A stretch of 26,588 nucleotides of DNA from CAZNOG01 sp964574635 (GTDB lineage Bacteria; Bacteroidota; Bacteroidia; Flavobacteriales_D; Cryomorphaceae). Positions 1-11,800 of the stretch are shown here, one piece after another. Made by a program: the position numbers and the translations under genes. The number at the start of each line of letters is the position of its first letter. The stretch's first letter is position 1. The notes beneath the pieces are model-generated. The model ran no database searches, was not told the origin of the DNA, and saw only the letters and a program-made list of their open reading frames with translations. The stretch covers positions 1-26,588 of the forward strand of contig CAZNOG010000024.1 in assembly GCA_964574635.1 (NCBI GenBank), in the 5' to 3' direction.

Positions 1-53
1 AGAGCAGCTGATTTGTAATCAGCAGGTCGTGGGTTCGAGTCCCTCCATCGGCT
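1..53 (+). tRNA. tRNA-Thr (anticodon TGT), 5' truncated by window edge
   Basis: The anticodon stem GCTGA/TCAGC encloses the loop TTTGTAA, which gives anticodon TGT. A T-arm with TTCGAGT and the acceptor 3' strand CATCGGC plus discriminator T follow. The acceptor strand would pair with GCCGATG, the same 5' arm seen in the second tRNA-Thr at 285. The first ~20 bases lie outside the window. First member of a Thr-Tyr-Gly-Thr tRNA cluster upstream of tuf. Confidence 0.93.
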
Positions 54-78
54 CTTCGGTGCACCAAAGTAAAAAATT

Positions 79-160
79 GGGGAGATACTCAAGCGGTCAA
101 CGAGGACAGACTGTAAATCTGTTGCCAACGGCTTCGTAGGTTCGAATCCTGCTCTCCCCA
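79..160 (+). tRNA. tRNA-Tyr (anticodon GTA)
   Basis: The acceptor arms GGGGAGA and TCTCCCC pair over 7 bp, with discriminator A. The anticodon loop CTGTAAA gives GTA. The long variable arm typical of bacterial tRNA-Tyr (class II) accounts for the 82-nt length. CCA is not encoded. Second gene of the cluster. Confidence 0.96.
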
Positions 161-190
161 CCGCAGACGGAAAAAGGAGTGCAATAAAAA

Positions 191-264
<74 letters not shown>

Positions 265-284
265 AAAGGTCCTTTTCCGATTAA

Positions 285-356
<72 letters not shown>

Positions 357-416
357 CTGTTTGACAGTAATGCAGTTGAAACAAGAATCAGATAATCACT
401 TTTAAATCACTTAGCA

Positions 417-1604
417 ATGGCTAAAGAAACTTTCGATCGTTCCAAACCACACCTCAACATCGGTACCATCGGTCACGTTGACCACGGTAAAACCACGTTG
501 ACCGCCGCGATCACCAACGTGCTGTCATCCAAAGGGTTCTCCGAGAAGAAGTCTTATGACTCCATCGACAACGCCCCGGAAGAAAAAGAGCGCGGTATCA
601 CCATCAACACTTCACACGTTGAATACCAAACCGAAAACCGTCATTACGCTCACGTAGACTGCCCGGATCACGCCGACTATGTAAAGAACATGGTTACGGG
701 TGCCGCTCAGATGGACGGTGCGATTCTGGTTGTAGCCGCCACCGACGGACCCATGCCCCAAACCCGAGAGCACATCCTTCTCGGACGTCAGGTTGGTGTA
801 CCCCGTATCGTGGTTTTCCTCAACAAAGCCGACATGGTGGACGACGAGGAACTCATCGAGCTCGTTGAAATGGAAGTTCGCGAACTCCTTTCTTTCTACG
901 AGTACGACGGTGACAACACCCCCGTTATTTTGGGCTCCGCTTTGGGTGCTTTGAACGGCGAAGAGAAATGGGTGAAGAGCGTGGAAGAATTGATGGAAGC
1001 GGTTGACAACTGGATCGAGATTCCTCCCCGTGACACCGAGAAGCCATTCTTGATGCCGGTGGAAGACGTATTCTCCATCACCGGTCGTGGTACCGTTGCC
1101 ACCGGACGTATCGAAACCGGAATCATCAACAGTGGTGAGGAAGTGGATATCGTCGGTATGCAAGAGAAGAAACTCAAATCCACCGTTACCGGGGTTGAGA
1201 TGTTCCGCAAGATCTTGAGCCGCGGTGAAGCGGGCGACAACGTAGGTTTGCTCCTTCGCGGTATCGACAAAACCGACATCCGTCGTGGTATGGTTGTGGC
1301 CAAGCCCAACTCCATCACCCCCCACACGAAGTTCAAAGGCGAAATCTATGTATTGAAGAAAGAAGAAGGTGGTCGACACACTCCTTTCCACAACAAGTAC
1401 CGCCCTCAATTTTACTTCCGCACAACCGACGTAACCGGAGAAATTCATCTCGGAGAAGGTCGTGAAATGGTTATGCCCGGCGACAACGTGAGCATCACCG
1501 TTGAATTGATCGTACCGGTTGCAATGGACAAAGGTCTGCGATTCGCCATCCGTGAAGGAGGTCGTACCGTAGGCGCGGGACAAGTAACCGAAATCATCGA
1601 ATAA
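417..1604 (+). CDS. tuf: Elongation factor Tu
   Basis: EF-Tu is the GTPase that delivers aminoacyl-tRNA to the ribosomal A site. The 395-aa length is normal for Bacteroidota. Visible motifs are the P-loop GHVDHGKT (residues 19-26), the effector segment RGITI (59-63), NKAD as the guanine-specificity motif, and a complete C-terminal pair of beta-barrel domains ending GGRTVGAGQVTEIIE. The start ATG follows an A/T-rich leader with no Shine-Dalgarno, as is usual in this phylum. One feature is abnormal: the G3 (DxxG) motif reads DCPDH at residues 81-85, so the normally invariant Gly is Asp84 (codon GAT at 666-668). The neighbouring catalytic-type His85 is intact. The gene follows Thr-Tyr-Gly-Thr tRNAs, matching E. 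coli tufB order. Confidence 0.98.
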   Translation: MAKETFDRSKPHLNIGTIGHVDHGKTTLTAAITNVLSSKGFSEKKSYDSIDNAPEEKERGITINTSHVEYQTENRHYAHVDCPDHADYVKNMVTGAAQMDGAILVVAATDGPMPQTREHILLGRQVGVPRIVVFLNKADMVDDEELIELVEMEVRELLSFYEYDGDNTPVILGSALGALNGEEKWVKSVEELMEAVDNWIEIPPRDTEKPFLMPVEDVFSITGRGTVATGRIETGIINSGEEVDIVGMQEKKLKSTVTGVEMFRKILSRGEAGDNVGLLLRGIDKTDIRRGMVVAKPNSITPHTKFKGEIYVLKKEEGGRHTPFHNKYRPQFYFRTTDVTGEIHLGEGREMVMPGDNVSITVELIVPVAMDKGLRFAIREGGRTVGAGQVTEIIE

Positions 1605-1624
1605 AAGATGTAAGCTTGGTCGGG

Positions 1625-1654
1625 AAAGGTGAGCGTCTGCGGGCGTTCACCTTT
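1625..1654 (+). terminator. Hairpin between tuf and tRNA-Trp (terminator or processing site)
   Basis: The arms AAAGGTGAGCGTC and GGCGTTCACCTTT form a 13-bp stem with two G-T wobbles and a TGCG tetraloop. Only three T residues close the stem and GCCTG follows, so there is no real U-tract. Its position, 20 nt after tuf and 12 nt before tRNA-Trp, suits either a partial terminator that attenuates readthrough into secE-nusG, or an RNA processing/3'-end stabiliser for the tuf mRNA. Confidence 0.5.
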
Positions 1655-1666
1655 GCCTGTCCATAG

Positions 1667-1739
1667 ACGGGTGTAGCTCAGTTGGTAGAGCAACGGTCTC
1701 CAAAACCGTAGGTCGTGAGTTCGAATCTTACCACCCGTG
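1667..1739 (+). tRNA. tRNA-Trp (anticodon CCA)
   Basis: The acceptor arms ACGGGTG and CACCCGT pair over 7 bp, with discriminator G. The anticodon stem ACGGT/ACCGT encloses CTCCAAA, giving CCA. It lies between tuf and secE, 14 nt before the likely secE start, so 3' processing of this tRNA should create the 5' end of the secE-nusG mRNA. Confidence 0.96.
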
Positions 1740-1753
1740 CAAAACGAGAAAAC

Positions 1754-1990
1754 GTGGCAGGAATAATAGCGACTTTTAAAGAATCTTACGACGAGCTGGT
1801 GCACAAAGTGACCTGGCCCTCGTGGAAACAACTGCAAAGCAGCAGTATACTGGTGCTGGTGGCATCGGCCATCATCGCACTGATCATATTTTTGATGGAC
1901 TACATTTTCGGCGTGCAAGTCTCGTCGGGAAGCGGGTTCGCCTGGAAAGGATTGCTCGGGTACCTCTACGAAATCCTCCGGGGACTCTAA
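1754..1990 (+). CDS. secE: Preprotein translocase subunit SecE
   Basis: SecE is the small essential clamp subunit of the SecYEG channel in the inner membrane. The predicted 78-aa protein has the family's amphipathic segment (FKESYDELVHKVTWPSWKQL), then a single transmembrane helix (SILVLVASAIIALIIFLMDYIF), and a short C-terminal tail. I chose GTG 1754. The same frame stays open upstream only because it runs into the 3' half of tRNA-Trp, which cannot be coding, and the protein begins MAGIIATFKES like relatives. No Shine-Dalgarno is visible; the leader after tRNA processing would be 14 nt, AAAA-rich. It is followed at once by nusG, the almost universal secE-nusG arrangement. Confidence 0.93.
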   Translation: MAGIIATFKESYDELVHKVTWPSWKQLQSSSILVLVASAIIALIIFLMDYIFGVQVSSGSGFAWKGLLGYLYEILRGL

Positions 1991-2000
1991 ATTGGCTGAC

Positions 2001-2558
2001 ATGACTGAGACGGCTGAAAAAATGAAATGGTACGTCATCCGGGCGATTAGCGGCAAGGAGAAGAAGGTCAAGGAATTGATCGAACTCGAAGTCAAACGGA
2101 ACGACCTGCAGGACTTTGTCAATCAAGTGCTGATTCCTACCGAAAAGGTGTTTCAGATACGAGGTGGCAAAAAGATCAGCAAGGAGAGAAACTTCTTCCC
2201 GGGCTACGTGCTCATCGAAGCGAAGCTCGTTGGTGAAATGCCGCACATCATCAAGGGAGTCAACAACGTCATCGGGTTTTTGGGCGCGGAGAAAGGCGGT
2301 AAGCCGGTTCCGTTGAGCCAAACCGAAGTGGCGCGAATTCTCGGAAAGGTGGACGAACTCGCCGACAGCGAAGAGGAATTGAACATTCCGTACGTGGTGG
2401 GAGAGAGCGTGAAGGTAGTCGACGGTCCGTTCAACAATTTCGACGGAGTGATCGAAGAGGTGAATGAAGACAAAAAGAAATTGAAGGTCATGGTGAAGAT
2501 TTTCGGCCGCAAGACCCCGCTTGAGCTGGGCTACATGCAGGTCGAGAAAATAAACTGA
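2001..2558 (+). CDS. nusG: Transcription elongation/antitermination factor NusG
   Basis: NusG binds RNA polymerase across the clamp, and its KOW domain contacts ribosomal protein S10 or Rho, coupling transcription with translation. The 185-aa protein has the N-terminal NGN domain (KWYVIRAISGKEKKVKELIE, later NFFPGYVLIEA) and a C-terminal KOW domain (VVGESVKVVDGPFNNFDGVI...). I chose ATG 2001 (MTETAEKMKWYV). An in-frame TTG lies three codons earlier at 1992, immediately after the secE stop. The spacing to secE is 10 nt, so translational coupling is likely. A structured leader for the L11-L1 genes follows. Confidence 0.96.
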   Translation: MTETAEKMKWYVIRAISGKEKKVKELIELEVKRNDLQDFVNQVLIPTEKVFQIRGGKKISKERNFFPGYVLIEAKLVGEMPHIIKGVNNVIGFLGAEKGGKPVPLSQTEVARILGKVDELADSEEELNIPYVVGESVKVVDGPFNNFDGVIEEVNEDKKKLKVMVKIFGRKTPLELGYMQVEKIN

Positions 2559-2592
2559 CCTTCCAATACCGATAAACTAAACAAGGATTCAA

Positions 2593-2640
2593 CGGTGTCC
2601 TCTTCCATAAATGTGAGTATGGAGCGCTTCCAAGACACCG
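2593..2640 (+). promoter_or_regulatory. Two-tier hairpin in the rplK leader, candidate L1 autoregulatory site
   Basis: In the 110-nt nusG-rplK gap, CGGTGTC (2593-2599) pairs with GACACCG (2634-2640). Inside it CCATA pairs with TATGG around an AATGTGAG loop. The two stems are separated by a strongly asymmetric internal loop (5 nt against 11 nt). In E. coli and many bacteria ribosomal protein L1 represses the L11-L1 genes by binding a leader RNA that mimics its 23S site. The position is right for that, but I cannot verify the L1 consensus by eye. Confidence 0.45.
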
Positions 2641-2668
2641 AATCAATAAACCAAAATCAAAACTTGAT

Positions 2669-3106
2669 ATGGCGAGAGAAGTAAGCGGGCTTATCAAGCT
2701 GCAAATTAGAGGTGGAGCTGCCAACCCTTCCCCTCCCGTCGGCCCTGCATTGGGTGCCAAGGGGGTGAACATCATGGAGTTCTGCAAGCAGTTTAATGCC
2801 CGTACCCAGGATCAAGCCGGAAAAGTTTTGCCGGTTGTCATTACCGTTTACACAGACAAGTCCTTCGACTTTGTGGTGAAAACGCCCCCGGCTGCAGTGC
2901 AGCTGAAAGAATTGGGCAAAGTGAAATCGGGATCCGCCGAACCCAACAGGGTGAAAGTGGGCAACGTCACCTGGGACCAGGTGCGTGAAATCGCCGAAAG
3001 CAAAATGTCCGATCTGAACTGTTTCACCGTCGAGGCCGCCATGGACATGGTTGCCGGAACGGCGCGAAGCATGGGGATGAATGTCAAAGGAAAAAAACCC
3101 TTTTAA
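2669..3106 (+). CDS. rplK: 50S ribosomal protein L11
   Basis: L11 forms the GTPase-associated centre of the large subunit with 23S rRNA and the L10-L12 stalk. The 145-aa length is normal. The N-terminal domain shows the proline-rich segment NPSPPVGPALGAKGVNI (residues 20-36), and the C-terminal RNA-binding domain ends GTARSMGMNVKG. The start ATG is preceded by AT-rich leader without a Shine-Dalgarno. It is followed 18 nt later by rplA, which supports L1-mediated co-regulation of the pair. Confidence 0.98.
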   Translation: MAREVSGLIKLQIRGGAANPSPPVGPALGAKGVNIMEFCKQFNARTQDQAGKVLPVVITVYTDKSFDFVVKTPPAAVQLKELGKVKSGSAEPNRVKVGNVTWDQVREIAESKMSDLNCFTVEAAMDMVAGTARSMGMNVKGKKPF

Positions 3107-3124
3107 ACGGCCAAAACTTTTGTT

Positions 3125-3817
3125 ATGCGTGTATCCAAAAAGCGAAAAGAAGCGCTGAGCAAATTCGACCCCGCTCAACAATACTCACTGGAAGAGGCAG
3201 CAGGTATCGTGAAGGAAATTTCGAATACCAAATTTGATTCTTCCATTGACTTGGCGGTGAGGCTCGGTGTAGACCCTCGAAAAGCCAACCAGATGGTTAG
3301 GGGAAGTGTTTCCCTGCCGCATGGTACCGGAAAGGACGTCCGTGTTCTCGTACTCTGCAACCCCGACAAAGAAGCCGAAGCCCAAGAGGCCGGAGCGGAC
3401 TACGTCGGACTCGACGAGTACATCGAAAAGATCAAGGGCGGCTGGACCGATGTAGATGTCATCATTACAACTCCCAACGTCATGGGGAAAGTCGGCGCCC
3501 TCGGGCGAATTCTCGGGCCCAGGGGCTTGATGCCCAACCCGAAGACCGGAACCGTGACCATGGACGTTGCAAAGGCCGTCAGCGATGTCAAGGCCGGTAA
3601 GATCGATTTTAAAGTGGACAAATACGGTATCATCCATACCGCCATCGGAAAAGCGTCTTTCGACGTGGAGAAAATCCGGGCCAACGCAAGGGAAGTCTTG
3701 CAAACCCTGGTGAAGCTCAAACCCGCCGCGGCCAAAGGAGTGTATATCCGAAGCGTTCACCTCAGCGGAACCATGAGCCCCTCGGTGCGCGTGGAAGCCA
3801 AATCGATCACAGCGTAA
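3125..3817 (+). CDS. rplA: 50S ribosomal protein L1
   Basis: L1 builds the mobile stalk at the ribosomal E site and in many bacteria also represses its own operon. The 230-aa protein shows the hallmark segments DPRKANQMVRGSVSLPHGTG and GRILGPRGLMPNPKTGTVT (the conserved L1 signature), and ends with the domain I return (VYIRSVHLSGTMSPSVRV). The N-terminus is slightly shorter than the usual MAKLTKKQK form, beginning MRVSKKRKE. No alternative upstream start is available within the 18-nt gap from rplK. Confidence 0.98.
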   Translation: MRVSKKRKEALSKFDPAQQYSLEEAAGIVKEISNTKFDSSIDLAVRLGVDPRKANQMVRGSVSLPHGTGKDVRVLVLCNPDKEAEAQEAGADYVGLDEYIEKIKGGWTDVDVIITTPNVMGKVGALGRILGPRGLMPNPKTGTVTMDVAKAVSDVKAGKIDFKVDKYGIIHTAIGKASFDVEKIRANAREVLQTLVKLKPAAAKGVYIRSVHLSGTMSPSVRVEAKSITA

Positions 3818-3838
3818 CGACAAAAAAGAAACATCCCA

Positions 3839-4366
3839 ATGACCAGAGAAGACAAAAACAAGGTTATAGATGAGTTGTCGGAAACGCTTTCCGCAGCCAG
3901 CGTGATTTACCTGACGGACACATCCGAACTTTCAGCGGAAGCCACTTCCGAACTTCGAAGAGTGTGCCACAAAAAAGAGGTCAAACTCAGCGTAGTGAAA
4001 AATACCCTCCTGAAAAAAGCATTCGAAAGAATCGAAGGGAAGGATTTTTCGGAACTCTACGAAGTACTGGCCGGGCCGACGGCACTCATGTTGAGCGATA
4101 CGGGCAACGTGCCCGCCAAACTCATCAAAGAGTTCCGCAAAACCCACGACAAGCCTGTGCTGAAAGCGGCATACGTCGAAGAAATGTGTTTCGTAGGTGA
4201 GGAAAACCTGACAACCCTCATCGACATCAAGTCCAAGGAAGAGTTGATCGGCGATGTAATCGCATTGCTGCAATCTCCGATCAGAAACGTGGTGGGCGCC
4301 CTTCAATCGGGTGGAAACACCATCGCGGGACTTGTCAAAACCCTTTCCGAAAGAACATCAAACTGA
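3839..4366 (+). CDS. rplJ: 50S ribosomal protein L10
   Basis: L10 anchors L7/L12 dimers to the large subunit. The 175-aa protein has the N-terminal 23S-binding domain (KVIDELSETLSAASVIYLTD...; VVKNTLLKKAFE) and a C-terminal helix (GGNTIAGLVKTLSERT) that would bind L12. It lies only 21 nt after rplA. There is therefore no room for the long L10 leader used for autoregulation in E. coli, and regulation must act from the rplK leader, inside rplA, or elsewhere. Confidence 0.97.
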   Translation: MTREDKNKVIDELSETLSAASVIYLTDTSELSAEATSELRRVCHKKEVKLSVVKNTLLKKAFERIEGKDFSELYEVLAGPTALMLSDTGNVPAKLIKEFRKTHDKPVLKAAYVEEMCFVGEENLTTLIDIKSKEELIGDVIALLQSPIRNVVGALQSGGNTIAGLVKTLSERTSN

Positions 4367-4402
4367 ATTTTACTCACGAACCAAGATTAAAACCCAATAA
4401 AG

Positions 4403-4780
4403 ATGGCAGACATCAAAGCTTTAGGCGACCAACTCGTAGGCCTAACCGTAAAAGAAGTCAACGAATTGGCTGACTACCTCAAAGAAGAACACGGAATCGA
4501 ACCGGCCGCAGCTGCCGTTGCAGTAGCCGCAGGCGGTGGGGATGCCGGAGGCGGAGAAGCCGAAGCGCAAACCTCGTTTGACGTAATCCTCAAATCGGCA
4601 GGAGGCTCCAAACTCGCCGTTGTGAAACTCGTGAAAGAGCTCACAGGCCTTGGCCTCAAAGAAGCGAAAGGAGTCGTGGACAGTGCACCCGCCCCCGTGA
4701 AGGAGGGAGTTTCCAAAGAGGAAGCCGAGTCACTGAAATCCCAACTCGAAGAAGCCGGTGCCGAAGTCGAACTCAAGTAA
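4403..4780 (+). CDS. rplL: 50S ribosomal protein L7/L12
   Basis: This is the stalk protein that recruits translation GTPases such as EF-Tu and EF-G. The 125-aa protein has an N-terminal dimerisation domain (KALGDQLVGLTVKEVNELADYL), an Ala/Gly-rich hinge (AAAAVAVAAGGGDAGGG), and the globular C-terminal domain (FDVILKSAGGSKLAVVKLVKEL...LKEAKGVVDSAPAPVKEG) that contacts factors. It lies 36 nt after rplJ. The following gap to rpoB is 256 nt and contains RNA structure, as in E. coli where this junction is a control point. Confidence 0.98.
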   Translation: MADIKALGDQLVGLTVKEVNELADYLKEEHGIEPAAAAVAVAAGGGDAGGGEAEAQTSFDVILKSAGGSKLAVVKLVKELTGLGLKEAKGVVDSAPAPVKEGVSKEEAESLKSQLEEAGAEVELK

Positions 4781-4830
4781 ATACACCCGCAGGATACGAA
4801 CATTCGATCTTGTACGTTGTTAATGTAACA

Positions 4831-4866
4831 GTCGAGGTCATGACTTGAAAAAGTCATGGCCTTGAC
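4831..4866 (+). promoter_or_regulatory. 16-bp hairpin with GAAA tetraloop in the rplL-rpoB gap
   Basis: GTCGAGGTCATGACTT (4831-4846) pairs with AAGTCATGGCCTTGAC (4851-4866) over all 16 positions (two G-T wobbles), closed by a GAAA tetraloop. No T-run follows, so it is not a classical intrinsic terminator. In E. coli the same junction carries an attenuator and an RNase III cut site that set the ratio of ribosomal stalk proteins to polymerase. A long near-perfect stem like this would suit RNase III processing, which is inference. Confidence 0.7.
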
Positions 4867-4882
4867 GTGTTGCTGTCGGATC

Positions 4883-4918
4883 GCCCCAAGCATCCAATAT
4901 ACTGCCCAAAGCATCCAA
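4883..4918 (+). repeat. Short direct repeat in the rplL-rpoB leader
   Basis: GCCCCAAGCATCCAA (4883-4897) and GCCCAAAGCATCCAA (4904-4918) are direct 15-nt copies with one mismatch and a 21-nt period. They sit between the two hairpins of the leader. They may be a protein-binding site, pieces of an alternative RNA fold, or chance. Confidence 0.5.
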
Positions 4919-4963
4919 CGCGTTCTTTCCCGTTGTCTGACTGATCATAATCCCAAACCCCCA

Positions 4964-4989
4964 GCGGTTTGCACGGAACCGTGCGCCGC
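4964..4989 (+). promoter_or_regulatory. Second hairpin in the rpoB leader
   Basis: GCACG (4971-4975) pairs with CGTGC (4980-4984) around GAAC. An outer helix GCGG/CCGC (4964-4967 with 4986-4989) extends it across a small internal loop. It ends about 47 nt before the rpoB start. Function unknown; it may be part of the rpoB leader. Confidence 0.4.
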
Positions 4990-5036
4990 CGTTTGGTTCG
5001 TCCGGCAGACTCCATTAACCCTCAATTCCTCCAGAT

Positions 5037-8852
<3,816 letters not shown>

Positions 8853-8899
8853 CGGTCGCCGAATGCAATGGGTATTTTGGAATTTAAAGAAAATCAAAC

Positions 8900-11800
8900 A
8901 TGGCCTTGAAAAGGGAAAATAAAATAAACTCAAGTTTCAACAGCATCACCATCCGATTGGCTTCGCCGGAGCAAATCCTCGCCAAGAGCCACGGAGAAGT
9001 GTTGAAACCGGAAACCATCAACTACCGAACCTACAAACCCGAGCGTGACGGTCTGTTTTGCGAAAGGATTTTCGGGCCGGTAAAGGACTACGAATGCCAC
9101 TGCGGTAAGTACAAGCGAATCCGATACAAGGGTATCGTTTGTGACCGTTGCGGTGTGGAAGTGACGGAGAAGAAAGTCCGCCGTGAAAGGATGGGACACA
9201 TCTCCCTGGTGGTTCCCGTGGTGCACATTTGGTACTTCAAATCCCTGCCGAACAAAATCGGTTACCTCTTGGGATTGCCGACCAAAAAGCTCGACCAGAT
9301 CATTTACTACGAGCGATACGTGGTGATCAATCCGGGACCGGCCGTGAACGCGGAAGGGGAGCAGCTGCAAAAAATGGATTTCCTCACCGAAGAGGAGTAC
9401 ATCGACATCATGGAGACCCTGCCCAAGGAGAACCAAAAACTCGATGACACCGATCCCAACAAATTTGTGGCGAAAATGGGTGCGGAAGCCCTGTACGACC
9501 TCTTGCGCGATTCGGACCTCAACAAACTCTCTTACGAATTGCGTCACAAGGCGAACACGGAAACTTCCCAGCAAAGGAAGAACGAAGCGCTGAAGAGACT
9601 GCAAGTGGTTGAGGCGTTCCGCGAAGCCAACGGATTGGATCAGATCGACGCACAAGCCGATTCTCTCTCCACGCCGTCCATGCCCGAGTTGGTGAACCGA
9701 CCGGAGTGGATGATCGTGAAAGTGGTGCCGGTGATTCCGCCGGATCTGCGTCCTTTGGTGCCGCTGGACGGTGGTCGATTCGCGACTTCCGACCTCAACG
9801 ACTTGTACCGAAGGGTCATCATCCGAAACAACCGCTTGAAGCGACTGATCGAGATCAAAGCCCCCGAAGTGATTCTGCGGAACGAGAAGCGAATGCTTCA
9901 GGAAGCCGTGGATTCGCTGTTCGACAACTCGCGTAAATCGAGCGCCGTTAAAACGGAATCGAACAGGCCTTTGAAATCGCTCTCCGACAGCTTGAAAGGA
10001 AAGCAAGGACGCTTCCGTCAAAACCTTCTCGGTAAGCGTGTGGACTATTCCGCACGTTCGGTAATCGTCGTGGGCCCCGAATTGAAATTGCACGAGTGCG
10101 GTCTGCCCAAAGACATGGCGGCCGAGCTCTACAAGCCGTTCATCATCCGAAAGATGATCGAGCGGGGTATCGTGAAAACGGTGAAATCGGCCAAGAAGAT
10201 CGTAGACCGGAAAGAGCCCGTGGTTTGGGATATCCTGGAAAACGTACTGAAGGGCCACCCGGTGCTGCTCAACCGCGCACCGACCCTCCACCGTTTGGGT
10301 ATCCAAGCTTTCCAACCGAAATTGATCGAGGGCAAGGCCATCCAACTGCACCCGTTGGTGTGTACGGCGTTTAACGCCGACTTCGACGGTGACCAGATGG
10401 CGGTGCACTTGCCTTTGGGCAACGCGGCCATTTTGGAAGCGCAGTTGCTGATGATCGCATCGCACAACATCCTCAACCCCGCCAACGGTGCGCCGATCGC
10501 GGTACCTTCTCAAGACATGGTACTCGGTCTGTACTACATCACCAAAGGCAGAAGGTCGGAAAAAGACCGCGTGGTGAAGGGCGAAGGCAAAACGTTCTAC
10601 GGACCGGAAGAGGTGGAAATCGCCTTCAACGAAGGTGGATTGGATTTGCACGCATTCATCAAGTTCAGGATTGAAAATCCCGACGGCAGCCGCGAGATCA
10701 TCGAAACGACTACCGGCCGGGTGCTGTTCAACAACCTCATCCCCCGCGAAGTGGGCTTCGTCAACCAAGTGCTGACGAAGAAAGCCCTCCGAGACATCAT
10801 CGGACAGGTGATCAAGGTTGTGGGCATGGCAAGGGCGGCTCGATTCCTCGACGACATCAAGGAGCTCGGTTTCGAGATGGCGTTCCGAGGCGGATTGTCC
10901 TTCAACCTCAACGACGTCATCATTCCCGAGGAGAAAGAAACCTTGGTGAACAAGGCCATCTCGGATGTGAACGCCGTGACGGAAAACTACGACATGGGAT
11001 TGATTACCAACAACGAGCGGTACAACCAGATCATCGACATCTGGACGCACACCAACTCGAAGTTGACCAACATCCTCATGGACAAGTTGAAAAACGACGA
11101 CCAGGGATTCAACTCGATTTACATGATGTTCGACTCGGGTGCGAGGGGCTCGAAAGAGCAGATCCGCCAGCTGTCGGGAATGCGTGGATTGATGGCGAAA
11201 CCGCAGAAATCCAGCGCCACCGGTGGGCAGGACATCATCGAGAACCCCATTCTCTCGAACTTCAAGGAAGGACTTTCCATTTTGGAGTACTTCATCTCAA
11301 CCCACGGTGCCCGAAAAGGTCTCGCGGATACGGCATTGAAAACGGCCGACGCGGGTTACTTGACCAGACGACTGGTGGACGTGGCCCAAGACGTGGTGAT
11401 CTTGAACGAAGACTGCGGAACCTTGAGGGGACTGACCGCGACCGCTTTTAGAAAGAACGAGGAAATCGTGGAGTCTCTGTACGAGCGTATTTTGGGACGT
11501 ACTTCCGTTCACGACGTGGTACACCCCGACAACGAAACCGTATTGGTGGAGAGCGGGGAAGAAATCACCGAAGACATCGCGACGGCCATTGAGGCGGCCG
11601 GCATCGACGAGGTGGAGATTCGATCCGTGTTGACCTGTGAAGAGAAGCGCGGTGTGTGCGCTAAGTGCTACGGCCGCAACCTCGCCACAGGACGCATGGT
11701 GAAGAAAGGTGAATCGGTGGGGGTCATCGCGGCTCAGTCCATCGGTGAGCCGGGTACACAGCTTACGCTGCGTACGTTCCACGTGGGTGGTACGGCGTCG

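Noticed and set aside
357..416. Promoter for tuf between tRNA-Thr and the start codon
   Set aside because: TTGACA and TAATCA occur but are 26 nt apart, and no TAnnTTTG box is present; co-transcription with the tRNAs is simpler.
612..1583. Long open frame opposite tuf
   Set aside because: Antisense shadow of a strongly biased gene; the protein has no recognisable family. The same applies to the large frames opposite rpoB and rpoC (for example 8930-11050 and 11297-13294).
1715..1753. Longer secE beginning at GTG 1715
   Set aside because: This frame overlaps the T arm and acceptor stem of tRNA-Trp, and the extra residues have no match to SecE. GTG 1754 fits relatives.
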